A stretch of DNA of 64,000 nucleotides, taken from the NCBI RefSeq assembly GCF_040412425.1, contig NC_089744.1:28723501-28787500 (forward strand), in the 5' to 3' direction. Below the pieces are notes generated by a model that was given only the letters and a program-made list of their open reading frames with translations, was not told the origin of the DNA and did not search any database. Source of the stretch: Macrobrachium rosenbergii. Taxonomy: Eukaryota; Arthropoda; Malacostraca; Decapoda; Palaemonidae. Of the stretch, positions 51,907 to 63,107 are shown in pieces; position 1 is the stretch's first letter; the number at the start of each line of letters is the position of its first letter. The translations under genes were made by a program, and so were the position numbers.

Positions 51907-52798
51907 CTTGTAAAGGTGAAAAACAGAGACAATGGAATAAGTATACCTCTTCAATAGATCAAATTCCTTGAAAAGTATCTTTGAAATAGTGATCTTCCAG
52001 AATCAGTGTACCATCAAAATTAATGAAGTTTACAAATTTTCATAATATTGTAGTCATGTGGTTATTATGACTTGATATTTACAGCATAGTGAATTTAGAA
52101 TTCACTTGTTTTATTAACTGATTCTTCAACTCAGCTATGTTTCTAAAGAATATTAACAACACTAAGATAGGAAAATGAACCTAAACTACCTATCTCTTCA
52201 ATGAATATGCTTGCAATTCATGTCGCTAACATTTCTGTCATGTACTGTACTTAAAAGTTGTTCACAAATGATATTAACATTACTCTGATATACAAAATAT
52301 TATTGCAGTTCCCATCAAGCCTATCCAGCCATTAGCAAACCTAAAGTACAGATCATGGATGAATTTTGACCACGGGAACTGCTCCCTCTTTGTTAGGCAA
52401 AATATATAACCATAATGAAAAATCATGTACTACAGCACACTTGCATCTTTCAATATATTAGCATTCCAACCCCTCTAGACATGAAAACCAGAGACGCCCT
52501 ACAAAGAGAAATACGCCGATGTTACCAACACCTACAAGGATGTTAGATGGCACAATAAAATCTCTCAATACCAAGATCTTGACACACCAGTGAGAAGGGT
52601 GTCTATCACTTTCAATGCAAGATACTACTTGTGCAAACCAATGCATTGCTGCATTTTCTTAAGATTTCAAATGTAATAAGTATTGCTAAAGAAATTATTT
52701 AAACCCAAAAATGAAACATGAAAAACAAAATGAATTCTGCTGGATACTGAGAAGTCTTACTGTACAAAAGTGTACAATCCCTTCCAAGGCTTTTTTTT

Positions 52799-52804
52799 TT
52801 TATT
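52799..52804 (-). terminator. Candidate poly(A) signal
   Basis: TTTATT on the plus strand, i.e. AATAAA on the minus strand, 158 nt past the importin-alpha stop. Other AATAAA-like sites lie further downstream, so choice of site is uncertain. Confidence 0.35.
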
Positions 52805-52962
52805 TTGTCTTCTGGATCACCCAAGCAGGACGATAATTAGTGCAACCTTTTAACACTCCAAAAGTAAATCAAATATTGCCTATGATTTTCACTGGGGTTC
52901 ATACACAATTACAAGTTTCTTGCTTCGAGAGAATGATTTCCAACAGGGGAAAAAAGTTCCTG

Positions 52963-53153
52963 TTAAAAATTGAAGCCACCTTGAGGCGGATTTCCTGCTT
53001 CATTGAACTGGAACTGTTGGCCAGATTCATCCACCGAGGGAGCCACTTTAGAATCCTCCTCTTCTCCACCAAAGTAGTGCTCAATAATCTCAAATGCCTT
53101 CTGGTAAATTTCCAAATTCTCATGGCTCTGAAGGAACTCAATCTTGTCCAAAC
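52963..53153 (-). CDS. KPNA1/5/6: Importin subunit alpha (KPNA1/5/6 type), last coding exon
   Basis: The minus-strand exon follows a TTTACAG acceptor and runs to TAA (52963-52965). It reads [13 protein letters not shown], then [20 protein letters not shown] and ends GGFNF. This is the final ARM helix region plus the acidic C-terminal tail of importin-alpha, which in the family contacts the export receptor CAS/CSE1L. The SHEN..IYQKAF..IEHYFG wording is that of the KPNA1/5/6 subfamily rather than KPNA2 or KPNA3/4. The first codon (Gly) is split across the 147-bp intron, G from the previous exon and GT here. The protein carries classical NLS cargo into the nucleus with importin-beta. Confidence 0.95.
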
Positions 53154-53300
53154 CTGTAAACAGATAAAAATTTTCTAATTACTTAAGCTAAGTCAAATGA
53201 ATAGGATATGTGAAAATGATCAATGTTACTCAAGATCACAGTCAGTATGAATAACCAACGTCTAATAAAATTAGAAAAATTTTACTTGGCTGATACATAC

Positions 53301-53460
53301 CATAACATTCTTCCACTAATACAGCATATGGGTTGACATTAAATGTTGTCTTTGCTTCCTGTTCACCAAGCTGGAGTATGTTCTGTATACCATTGAGAGC
53401 CACTTGCACAATTTTGGCATCCATGACAGTCAAGAGATCACAAAGAGGAGGAATGCATCC
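53301..53460 (-). CDS. KPNA1/5/6: Importin subunit alpha, internal exon (ARM 9-10 region)
   Basis: The 160-bp exon is bounded by AAATTTCAG on its 5' side and GTATGT on its 3' side (minus strand). It encodes [37 protein letters not shown] and ends VEECY plus the first base of Gly. The sequence corresponds to the ARM repeats just after the minor NLS-binding groove. Phase 0 in and phase 1 out match both neighbours exactly. The 313-bp upstream intron has no recognised repeat. Confidence 0.96.
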
Positions 53461-53773
53461 CTGAAATTTATGATTCCTCATTAAAATTTCATACCACCAA
53501 AAAATTATATAAAATTCTTCACAAATATTTGCTAATGACAACATATTTATTGGAATCCACAAAAATATCAATTAGTAAATATACACATTTAACACAGCTG
53601 TAGACAACCAACAGCACAGTCCACATCAAGGAGAATGGACATATTTGACATCCTGGATCACATGAGAATCCCAGCAGAAATTGAAGAAAACTCAGAAATC
53701 TAATCCCAATAAAGGAAATCATGCCATTACATGTTAATAATGATGATGAATTTCCTGGAACCAATAAACATAC

Positions 53774-53923
53774 CTGTTCAACTAGATATCTAATTTGTGC
53801 TGGTGTCCCTCCAGAAGTGGCATTCGTAATGGCCCAAGCAGCTTCTTTCCTTGTCTTGAATTCAGCTTTACCTAAAATTTCTATGAGGACTGGGAAAATG
53901 TTGGCATCTATAACAGCTTGGAT
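53774..53923 (-). CDS. KPNA1/5/6: Importin subunit alpha, internal exon (ARM 8)
   Basis: Exactly 50 codons between CTTTCAG and GTATGT. Encodes [20 protein letters not shown] then [20 protein letters not shown] and IRYLVEQ. The WAITN motif supplies the Trp-x3-Asn pair of ARM 8 in the minor NLS-binding site. Both are present, so cargo-binding residues look intact. Phase 0 at both ends. Confidence 0.97.
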
Positions 53924-54617
53924 CTGAAAGGATGAAAAGTAATGTTAACGAAAAAACAATTTTTTGTTTTACCTACTTCTCAAAACAATTCTTGCACAAT
54001 ATGCATAGGAACAGTGAGCAGTTCTTGGAAGTTGGAATAAGCAACGTGACTTAAAAGTTACAATTCATGACTACTGCACGAACAATAGGATGAAACTTCC
54101 TCTTACTACTTTATGGTAATGGATTAATATACACACACACACACAATTTTAAATCTTTCCAAAGAAAATAACTTTATGTTAGCCTAGTACTGTAAAAACA
54201 TTAAATTTCTGAAAATCAACTATGAGAGATCTTTTAATCAAAAACCATTTTATCTACTATTCTAAACAATTATGTAACATTACATTAGCAGTCACAATGA
54301 CCCCATGAACTGTAAGTCCGAATACTCTAACATATTCTGCAAACTCAAAGAAATGCATAAAAATCTTACACAAACATGAAACTTTAGTATTTTTTAAAAA
54401 TGCATAAATTTTCAAGTGAAAAATAACCAAATGATAAGTGCTAATTCTATCACTAAATGGTAAGGGTGACATTACATTTTCCATAATTTTACCATTTACT
54501 GTACTTATGGTACATAATTTTACCATTTACTGTACTTATAATTTTACCATTTACTGTACTTATGGTACAATCGGATATAATCCTGAAGTGATAAAAAAAG
54601 GCCTCATCTATACCTAC

Positions 54618-54737
54618 CTGTGATCGGTTCCCTGCAGTTATGTTGGAAATTGTCCAGCAAGCTTCCTTACGTATGGACTCTTTCGGGGACGAGAGGAGAT
54701 GCAGCAAACATGGTAATGCTGAACAATTTAGTATGAC
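54618..54737 (-). CDS. KPNA1/5/6: Importin subunit alpha, internal exon (ARM 7)
   Basis: Exactly 40 codons between CATATAG and GTAGGT. Encodes [20 protein letters not shown], then [20 protein letters not shown]. The WTISN motif is the Trp-x3-Asn pair of ARM 7. Joins in phase 0 with the ARM 8 exon, across a 694-bp intron containing three short copies of a TTTTACCATTTACTGTACTT unit (54485-54565). Confidence 0.97.
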
Positions 54738-56227
54738 CTATATGAAAAAAACTAAGTCAGTAACAGTCTCAAAACAAAAGAAGCTTTATATTTTTCCTAA
54801 AATTCCCTATATGCCTGACAAGCTTTCACAATAATTGCAACAAAAACTCATCCCAGAATCTATCATCACCTGTTCCTTCTACTTTACACGAGTACATGAA
54901 GTAGTACCATTACTATAAGGTTACCACAATTTAAACATGTTTGAGGATAACTGGAAAAAGGATAAAGCCCCACCCAATGGTCTTATCCTCAAAATGTCCT
55001 ACTAAACACACTGTAGATGGCACTTATGTTTCTCTACAGCTTTCATATGGCCTGCTGCGTTGCCTTCAACCTTTTACTTTTGAGCTGTTCCTTCATTTAA
55101 CTAATGTCAACTTTACCTTGTTCCACTTTCAATATTTATTATTTAGCCCTTGTGGTAAGTCCTCTGAGTACCTAGCAATGTGATTTGCTGGTCTAAAACT
55201 ACTACATAATACAGTAACATTACAGTTCCTTTACATTAGTGATGGAGCAATCTTTTCAACATACTGTCCAGCTTGATATGCAGATAATAATACTGGGTGT
55301 ATACATTGTACGACAGCATTAGTCTATATCAACTCTGTCTGTAAATCTCATTCTATGTTTATCATAGATGAACAGCAACTTGGGGCAAGGTTCAGGCCCG
55401 TACCCAGAGTTTTTTATGGAGTGGGGTGGTGTTTTTTCCCAAAACTGGACCTTTTCTTCCATATATGTCATTGCATATATAGGTATAAACAAGATGAAAT
55501 ACCTGAAAATGTTATTTTAGTTATATTAAGAAGAAAAACTGGGCATGCAGTCTATGCCCTTCTACCCGATAAGATCATTCAAAGTACTGACTTTGGTTAA
55601 CAGAATTTTACTTATAATGTTGAAAGTTGAAAGATTATCATTTATTACTTTATAAGTACAGTTCAATGAAAAGGATAGTCACAGAAAATATGGACTTCCA
55701 GAAATTTTGGGGGGTTGTTCGACACCCCCCTCGGTACAGGCCTGAGGTTAAATCAAAGTTGTAACACAGAACAAGAGCACCATTTCTACACATTCTCACC
55801 ATGGTCATTACATGTACCTTCAATATCAAAATAAATAACAACACTAACTACTGCCAAGGGCCTGTGGACTACAAACTCGTACTCATCACTATATACCATA
55901 ATTGACAGTATACTTGAAATTAACTAGTTTTCCCAAACCACAAAAAAACATTAAATTGAAACATTACTGTACATAGTTCTAAGTATGGTGTTAACATATT
56001 TTTCCCAATTATTATTATTCAGAAGATGAACCCTATTCATGTAGAACAAGCCTACAAGGGACATTAGCTTGAAATTCAAGCTTTCAAAGAATATGGTGTT
56101 CATTCGAAAGAAGTAACAGAAAGTCATGGGATATACATAGAGAGATGATCATTTATCAGAAAACCAAATAAATTAACAAATTAATGAATAAACATGAGTA
56201 AATTATTAAAATATAAGAAGAATTGTA
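54738..56227. other. Intronic sequence without recognised feature
   Basis: Left part of the 6.4-kb importin intron. AT-rich, with short frames of no recognised content. Confidence 0.5.
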
Positions 56228-57233
56228 TTAAGGTAATAATACATTGCATCTTCGCTTGAACTTCTGACAATCCAATTGCTCAACATCCTCTGGGAGGCTG
56301 CTCCACAATCCAATGGTGTGAGGAATAAAGGACCACTGGAACTGAGAAGTTCGACAGTGAGGCACATTTACTGCACATTGGTGCTGCTGTTCAGTAAATC
56401 TGGTTGTTCTCAGCAAAAAAAAAAAAAAAAAAAAAAAAATCATAACTGCTAATATTAGAAAACAGAAACCTACCATCACAAACCACTCTATCTAACAGAG
56501 ATAAATCTCTGGCAGAAGCAGACATCCACACTGGAGAACATTAATCTAGTAAAGGAAGGACAAATGACCTTAAACAGGTTGCACTGATTTTATTCACTTA
56601 TAAATATATGAGGCCTTACATACAATGCCTAACTTCTCTGCAGCATTTGCTGACACTTTCATAGATGGTTCTCAAAAGTAAGATGTAATTCAAGAGTTAC
56701 ACCTAGAATAGTTTAAGCTTCCGAATCATTCAGCAGAGTCCCATCCACCTGAAGGGGAGGATGGGTGGAAAATCTATACATGATCTGCTAATCATTAGTG
56801 TTTTCATTTCGCTAGAGTTCAGCCTCATATCCCACGACAACAACATTCATTAATCCGGTCACGTCCTGATTGAGGCTGAGAGAAGCTTTATTTCTTATAA
56901 ACCCACAACTGTTGCATCATCAGCATACTGAACAATCTTGTTTTCCCACCAAACCACCATATCACTTGTATACACTAAAAATAACAGTGAACCAAGAACA
57001 CTACCCTGTAGAACCCCAGATACAATAGGTCTTGGTCCACTAAAGATCCCATCAACAGCAACTTGCTGCTGCCTACCTGTAAGGAAATCTAGAAGTAATA
57101 CCAAAACATATCCACCCACTCCAAGATTCTGAAGTTTATAAATTAGTGCCTTGTGATTTACTACATCGAAAGCAGCACTAAAATCCATTTGAATTACTCT
57201 GCACTCAAAATTCTTAACAAGGTTCTCTTGCAA
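56228..57233 (-). pseudogene. Non-LTR retrotransposon (CR1/Jockey-like) reverse transcriptase fragment in the importin intron
   Basis: The minus strand at 56895-57233 reads RT motif A FSAAFDVVNHKAL (57166-57187 region), motif B SGVLQGSVLGSLLF (about 56993-57030, normally SGVPQGSVLGPLLF) and motif C YADDATVVG (56902-56930). The C-terminal ORF2 end lies at 56235-56330: FIPHTIGLWSSLPEDVEQ with QKFKRR. Between them the frame is broken, and a 25-bp A-run on the plus strand (56415-56439) interrupts it. The 5' end is truncated, as is usual for LINEs. Same orientation as the host gene. Two Pro residues of motif B are replaced, consistent with decay. YADD itself is intact. Confidence 0.88.
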
Positions 57234-57349
57234 ATGGCATATCTAGTCTAAAAGAGCATCGCAAGTACCTAACAGCTTCCTATGTGCATATGGACTATCA
57301 GCTAAAATCCTTTAGATTCCACATACTTATATAGTGGCTTAAAAATTAT

Positions 57350-57632
57350 AATTTTCATGATAAAATTAATTATTTGGATACTTAGCTACAGTTAAAATTA
57401 GCTTATATCTTTGTGCCATTAGGTGGGATCAGCATACAAAATAAAAAAAATATAGCTTGGCTAACCCACTAGGACTGTCTCTGTAATCACCTGTTTCCCA
57501 CCAGGTGGTGCTGGAATGTTTACATTCTTGTCAGAATTCTTCATGATCACCCACTAAGATGTGGGGAGGCTGGGTGGGTTTCCACTTTAACAGTAGATAA
57601 GTATCAAAATAATTAATTTTATCATGAAAATT
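57350..57632. mobile_element. MITE-like element with 43-bp terminal inverted repeats
   Basis: The arm at 57350-57392 (AATTTTCATGATAAAATTAA..) is repeated as its reverse complement at 57590-57632, with one to three mismatches. The ~200-bp interior is non-coding. Right after it, AATGAATCTTACCTACTG and AGTTAGCTGACTACCACATT resemble the units at 62701-63107, suggesting one family. Confidence 0.7.
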
Positions 57633-60600
57633 ATCATTATTTGGAATGAATCTTACCTACTGTTAAAGTTAGCTGACTACCACATTGGATGAGGATGGTG
57701 GGTTAGTGCAGCCAGAAAAACAATGTTCAGCCAAGCAAACTAAAAATTTTTTAATGAGAGGAAAAAAAGCTTCTCAAAATTCATGTCGGTTGTGTGATCC
57801 TTACTGGCAAGTACTGTCGCCAAACGTTGGAACCACAACAGGGTGTAAGGGCCTCCTAGCGAGACTTGTCAGAGGATCCTTACAGGGAAAAAAGGACTCT
57901 ATCTCTTGGAGTACTATTGAATCCTGTGCCCTAGTCGAAAACCCATAACCAACAGTCCAAAACTAAAGACAACTACCACTTTCATAAATGAAGGTGCTCT
58001 CCTATACACCAATGTGTACCTTCATGCTCCCAAAATTCAATAGCAGGATTTCCTAACAGCTAATGATGAGATAGAAAGCAAGGTTACCATCACATTTGGT
58101 TCAGGAGAAAGCGTCCTGTCGCATTTCGCAAATAACATGAGTTAACAACAGTTACATCTCCCCTGAGCTGCATGACAACTTCTTTAGTGAAAGGTTTTAA
58201 AGGAAATAAAGACATGCTTATGGTACAGAAGACACGGGGATTATTTAAAAAATGGTAAAAGCTCTGCACTCAACTCTGTGTGCATTGACAAGCATTCTTG
58301 GACAAATGAGAGTTTGGTCTTCTAACACCACTGATAAATACTTAACTCCTCCTCTGAAAGGTTTATGTCTGTCCAGGTCAACACTTATTAAGACAGCTAC
58401 TTCTTCCTTGCCTACCAAAGCAATTAAATTAAACACTGTCATAAGTCTGGGAAGGGCTTTCACTTCTGATCTTTTCTCTAAGCAATGAAAGAAAAGAGAG
58501 AGGTTGCCACTTGAACAAAGTCCACATACAAGAAAGGGCTTGAAGCTCACTAATATAAACCCTTAAGAGTTCTAACTGGACATAAGACAGCCACTTCAGC
58601 ATTGCCTACCAAAGCACTTAAATTAGGCAGTCTCAAATCTGAGAAGGGCTTTCACTTCCATATCTCTTCTTCTAAGCAATGAAAGAAAAGAGAGAAGTTG
58701 CCACTAGAACAAAGCCCACATACAAAAAAGGGCTTGAAGCTCACTAACACACTTTGCCACACCAAGAGCTAAAAGAAAGGTGTTTTCAAAATTCTTAAGT
58801 GATGCTTTATCAAAAGGTTCAAACTGAAGTTATGTTAAAATCTGGAGGACTATGTCTAAATTTCATCGTAAACCATGATAGGGAGATTGAAATTTCCAGC
58901 ACAAATGATAGAAAGCCTCTTCAAACTTTAAATCATGAGCAATATTCCAGTCAGCATAATGCAGAACTGAATGCAGTGTAAAGCGGTATCCTTTGATCAC
59001 TGTGGCAGAAAACTGCTTTGCATACCCAAGATGTTGGCAGGACTTAAATCAGGCTATCTAGTGAACGGGTGCTGGATATCACTCTGGACAAGCACCAAGA
59101 TCAATAAATTGACCACTGTTATTGATACAAAAGTCAAACAGTAGAGGTCCTTCTAGACTTAAGGATTGCAATAGATGCCCTTAGCTCGTAAAAGACAATG
59201 ACAATCCCCACGCGGTCAGATGAAGCATGTGGAGGTTTGATGGAATCTTCTCAAATAAGACTGCCTGAAAAGGTCTTTCTTGAACGGAAGAAGACAAGGA
59301 ACATTTACCACCAGGAAAGGAAGTTAGGGGAACCATTCCCTTTGGGGCCACCAACGAGCTATCAAAATCATCCTTGTGTGCTGCAATGCCCATTACTTGA
59401 GTATTTCCTCAAAACAGCAAACAGAGGAAAAGCGTAAGGGTCAAGATTCGACCATTCTGCAGGAAGGTATCAACTGCCCATGCCTGAGGATCCTGGCATG
59501 GAGGGCAGTAAACTGGGAGAGTAGTGTTTTGGGCAGTCATGAACAGATTGGTATTTTAGAGTCTCCCCAGAGGTTCCACAACTGGTAAACCTGAGGATGA
59601 GGTGTTTACCTTCGAATTCCCTGACATCGAATGTTTCTCAGAATGGCTTGCCCAAATCTACATCCAAGACATCTTGAGGTCTACGGGCCAACCCATTAAA
59701 GTTCTCAAAAGTGGTGGAAAATTGTCTATCATCTGTCTGTTGGAAAAACACCCAAAAAAAGTGTTAATGTTCATCCCCAGATAAACAACTGACTGGATCG
59801 GAAAAGCACAGATTAGTCAATATTGAACAAATGCCCAGCTCTAAGTTAGAAAGAAAACATAATTCTTCACCCTGAAAATCATCAGAAACAAATTGGTGAG
59901 AACAAACCAGTCGTCCAAAAAATGAGAGAACTATGATAACGAGCAGATAAATCCATCCTGCTAAAAACTCCAACACACAGGAGAATACTTTTTTTCGACT
60001 GAAGGTGTACTGGGATACGGAAGTACATGTTGACAGAAAACATCCTTTGCCCTTCCGAAAGGCAGCCAGGGCCACACTGACTGACTCATCGAAAAGGGCG
60101 TAATATGAATAGACTGGTTGAGACTGCAAATGCCCATGGCTCAATGGCCTCATTGCATAACAACTGTCCAATCTACCCCTCCCAACTCTGAACTTCTCTG
60201 TGTGAAGAGTGTAGGGAGAAGGACATCAGAAGTTGATAGGGGTAAAAATTTAACAAAGGGTACAAAGTATCCTTCCCTGAGAACCATCACTACCAAAGGT
60301 TCTTCCTGACACTTTGCCAGACACTTCTGAAACTCTGCACACGACCTTCCGAACCCGAACAGCCTACTTGAACTGAAAGTTCAAAACATCAGTTATGGTT
60401 ACATATATGTTTCCACTTACGTGAGCCAGATCACTAGTGAAGCAAAACTCGAGCGTTGGGAAATTCTAAATGGAACTTACATGCAATACATGCAAAAAAG
60501 GTTGTAGGGGCAAGATCCTTGAGGAAGGACTTCAAAGGTAGTGCTAAGAATTTTCTAATCTGATTCAAGACATCCTAGGTGATGGCCTTAAGCACATAAG

Positions 60601-61132
60601 GGTTAAGGAGACAATGATGGGACACTGTCAAAAACAGCTACTAATGGTTGAGCAGGGAAACTTTCTATGATTTGTATACAACTGTTTCCATTACTTTACA
60701 ACTGAGTTGTAAAAGGAATAAGACATTCCTCCCATTAGCCTCGGAAGCAGGTCTATCAAGGAGAGGTTACAACTCTGATGCATCATCATGAAACTCTGCC
60801 TCCTCAGGACTAATGTATATAACTATTATCATCTTCCTCTTATATGTATCTACATATATATATACATATACATACATATCTACATATGCATGCACTAATG
60901 TAACACACACACACATATATTTGCATGTATGTATTGTAAACACCATTGCATTTCAGTTATTTATTTGTAGATGCATTAAACTATGATGCTCAAGTTCCTA
61001 TTGCAATTCCTACAACTGGAATACTGTGCTCAAGTTCCTATTGCAATTCCTGCAACTGGAATACTGATCATAGACATTACAAGTGGCTGGACAATGAAAC
61101 ATTTTCAAACAAATAATATATAAGACACTTAC
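57633..61132. other. Intronic, degenerate repetitive-looking sequence
   Basis: Less AT-rich than the flanks. Includes the tandem duplication at 58390-58755. The minus strand has several open stretches (58245-58550, 59181-59393, 59764-60171), suggesting a decayed coding element, but I recognise no motif. A short direct duplication of GTGCTCAAGTTCCTATTGCA lies at 60986-61070. TA/CATA runs occur near 60848-60935. Confidence 0.4.
58390..58755 (-). repeat. Two-copy tandem duplication, period ~195 bp
   Basis: AAGACAGC.ACTTC, TTGCCTACCAAAGCA, GAAGGGCTTTCACTTC, TAAGCAATGAAAGAAAAGAG and AAGGGCTTGAAGCTCACTAA occur in order in both copies, starting at 58390 and 58585. On the minus strand both read SFKPF.VCGLCSSGN.SLFF and HCLE, and the left copy is open for 101 codons. 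Confidence 0.85.
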
Positions 61133-61211
61133 CTGTGTTTGAACATCATCTCCTGTGACAATGTTTCCTACTGCCCTCAATGCAGCTGCTACTACACTGT
61201 GTTGATTGAAC
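61133..61211 (-). CDS. KPNA1/5/6: Importin subunit alpha, most upstream exon in window (ARM 6)
   Basis: A 79-bp exon between TTTTTTACAG and GTAAGT, separated by a 6.4-kb intron from the ARM 7 exon. The first G completes a split codon. The rest reads FNQHSVVAAALRAVGNIVTG and DDVQTQ. RAVGN is the ARM 6 counterpart of the Trp-Asn ladder. The expected upstream exons (importin-beta-binding domain, ARM 1-5, the major NLS groove) were not found between 61212 and 64000 and must lie beyond the right edge, so the gene is partial here. The five exons total 232 codons, against about 520-540 for the whole family protein. Confidence 0.95.
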
Positions 61212-61524
61212 CTGTAAAAAAATATATATTTTTAATTACTTTACCATTAATTCTTTAAAATTTGATCATTACAAAAAAATTTGGATAATTAAAAGTACAT
61301 TACTGCAAGTTATGCTAGATTTACTAGAAAACATCCTAAAGTAGCCATCTATTGGATGCTACTGCTCTTACAGTGTCACTGGAAATGCACCAGCATCGAA
61401 TCTTTGAACAGTTACCTACCATGGATGGCAAGCTATTAATTTTCACAACCATTCGCCAAGTGTTTATGTGTTTGGAAACCAAGAATCAAACCCCTTTACA
61501 AATATACTTCCCCAAGAGTGTCTG

Positions 61525-61529
<5 letters not shown>

Positions 61530-61605
<76 letters not shown>

Positions 61606-61606
61606 G
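61530..61606. repeat. (CT)n microsatellite
   Basis: About 36 CT units. Adjacent CACACTCTCTCACAGTATAC and a twice-occurring TACCCTGTGTCACAC at 61608-61650. Confidence 0.96.
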
Positions 61607-61739
61607 TGTACCCTGTGTCACACTCTCTCACAGTATACCCTGTGTCACACCAAAGTACAAATTTGGGCTATAAAGCCAAACACTGGGGCACTCTCTGCCA
61701 TTCAGCAATGATGTAAGTGAATATCTGGAATGGTTGGAC

Positions 61740-61990
61740 TGTAGGATAAAGACATCCAGAAAATAAATGGGATAAAGTACACGAAGCTCAAGGTGGAACT
61801 GGGTGAAAACCCCACAGTTGCGCCAATAAGTAACAGAAGCCTTCAAAACAAAAAGGGAAAAGGAAGCAGAAATGGACGTTAAATAATAGGCTAAAAAGTG
61901 TGCGCAGCTAGGGCTGATGAGACACTGCAAAACACCATTCAGTAATGACTAAAGTACACCTCACAAGGTGCACTGACAACACAACCGCCA
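61740..61990 (-). repeat. GTGCAC-hairpin dispersed repeat
   Basis: Reverse-oriented, more diverged copy: GTGCGCAGCTAGGGCTGATG, ACTGCAAAACACCATTCAGTA and AGTACACCTCACAAGGTGCACT (hairpin), ending in ACAACACAACC. Confidence 0.65.
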
Positions 61991-62700
61991 TGGGACTAAT
62001 CTGTTAATTAGGGGTCATTTTCTCCCACCAATGAGTCCATAACCATTCACTAGTATATTTCAATTGTACTGAGCACGCTTTACTAGGGCAGCACTGAACA
62101 CACTTTACCACTTACTAAAATTGAATTCCAAAATACAGACTGACCTGACAAACATTACCACCAATGGCCTAATGTTTATGCATTCTGCTCCTATTTGCTA
62201 CATTACTTTTATCCTAATGACTAAAGCCTTCAATATAGGCTGCAAACTTGCATAGCATTTAATCCACAAATATTAAAACAACGGAGTGAAACACTGAAAT
62301 ACTATGAGTAGCACTCAAAACTTTCATTCCAGTCAGATAACTACAATACTCAAAACTTTCATTCTACTGTCGGATAACTAAACCCACTCATTTCACTATC
62401 ACATAATTAAACCCTTTCATTACATTTTACTAACAGATACCCAACCCAATATATATCTTTTACTTTTGCACCAGCAAAAGTTTGACAGATTAATAAAAAA
62501 AAAAAAAAACTAGGTTTTCTACGAATATCATTCTATACATCTACTTCCCCACCCCCCACCAGGAGACACATAGGTATAAACAGCAATAGCCTTCAGTCTA
62601 CTTCTATCAACTTTGAATGTGGGGAGGTAGGGAGGGCAATTTATATAATGAGAGGTAAGTATTTAAAAAATAAATCTTAAATTAAGTATTTATATTTTTT

Positions 62701-63107
62701 AAATGAACCTTACCTCTCCATTATGTAGCTGATTCCCACATTTGAAACAGGAAGTGGGCAAAGTAAAAATCAGCAAACCCTTAAAAACTACTTAGTAACA
62801 AAATATTTGTACAAAAGTTTGTAAATCCTAAGTATTTATATTTTTGAAATGAACCTTACCTCACCATTACATAGCTGATTCCCACATTTGAAACAGGAAA
62901 TGGGCAAAGTAAAAATCAGCAAACCCTTAAAAACTACTTAGTAAGAAAATATTTGTACAAAAGTTTGTAAATCTTAAATTAAGTATTTATATTTTTGAAA
63001 TGAACCTTACCTCACCATCACATAGCTGATTCCCACATTTGAAACAGGTGGGCAAAGTGAAAATCAGCAAACCTTTAAAAGCTACTTAGTAACAAAATAT
63101 TTGTACA
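62701..63107 (+). repeat. Three-copy tandem repeat, period ~147-151 bp
   Basis: Units start at 62701, 62847 and 62998, each AAATGAACCTTACCTC.CCAT, TAGCTGATTCCCACATTTG, AAATCAGCAAACC, ACTACTTAGTAA and ATATTTGTACAAA. Copies are nearly identical, so the expansion is recent. The third unit is shorter. An inverted AGAGGTAAG lies just upstream at 62650. Confidence 0.9.

Larger units (their letters stand above)
46986..52962. other. No gene recognised; downstream flank and possible 3' UTR of the importin gene
   Basis: Six kilobases of AT-rich unique sequence with frames of at most about 126 codons and no domain. The part adjoining 52963 should include the 3' UTR of the minus-strand gene. Minor repeats are CACT-rich tracts near 48795-48850 and 49600-49790, a short TA run near 50170-50190 and a SINE remnant at 51858-51906. 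Confidence 0.5.
61212..62700. other. Intronic sequence upstream of the ARM 6 exon
   Basis: Unique and repeat mix, containing the CT tract and GTGCAC-family copy listed separately. A 62340-62420 segment carries a short CTCAAAACTTTCATTC direct repeat. No exon recognised. Confidence 0.5.

Noticed and set aside
56895..57233. Telomerase or another host reverse transcriptase
   Set aside because: FSAAFD, SG.xQGS and YADD spacing with the LW.SLP C-terminal end are typical of LINE ORF2, and the frame is broken.
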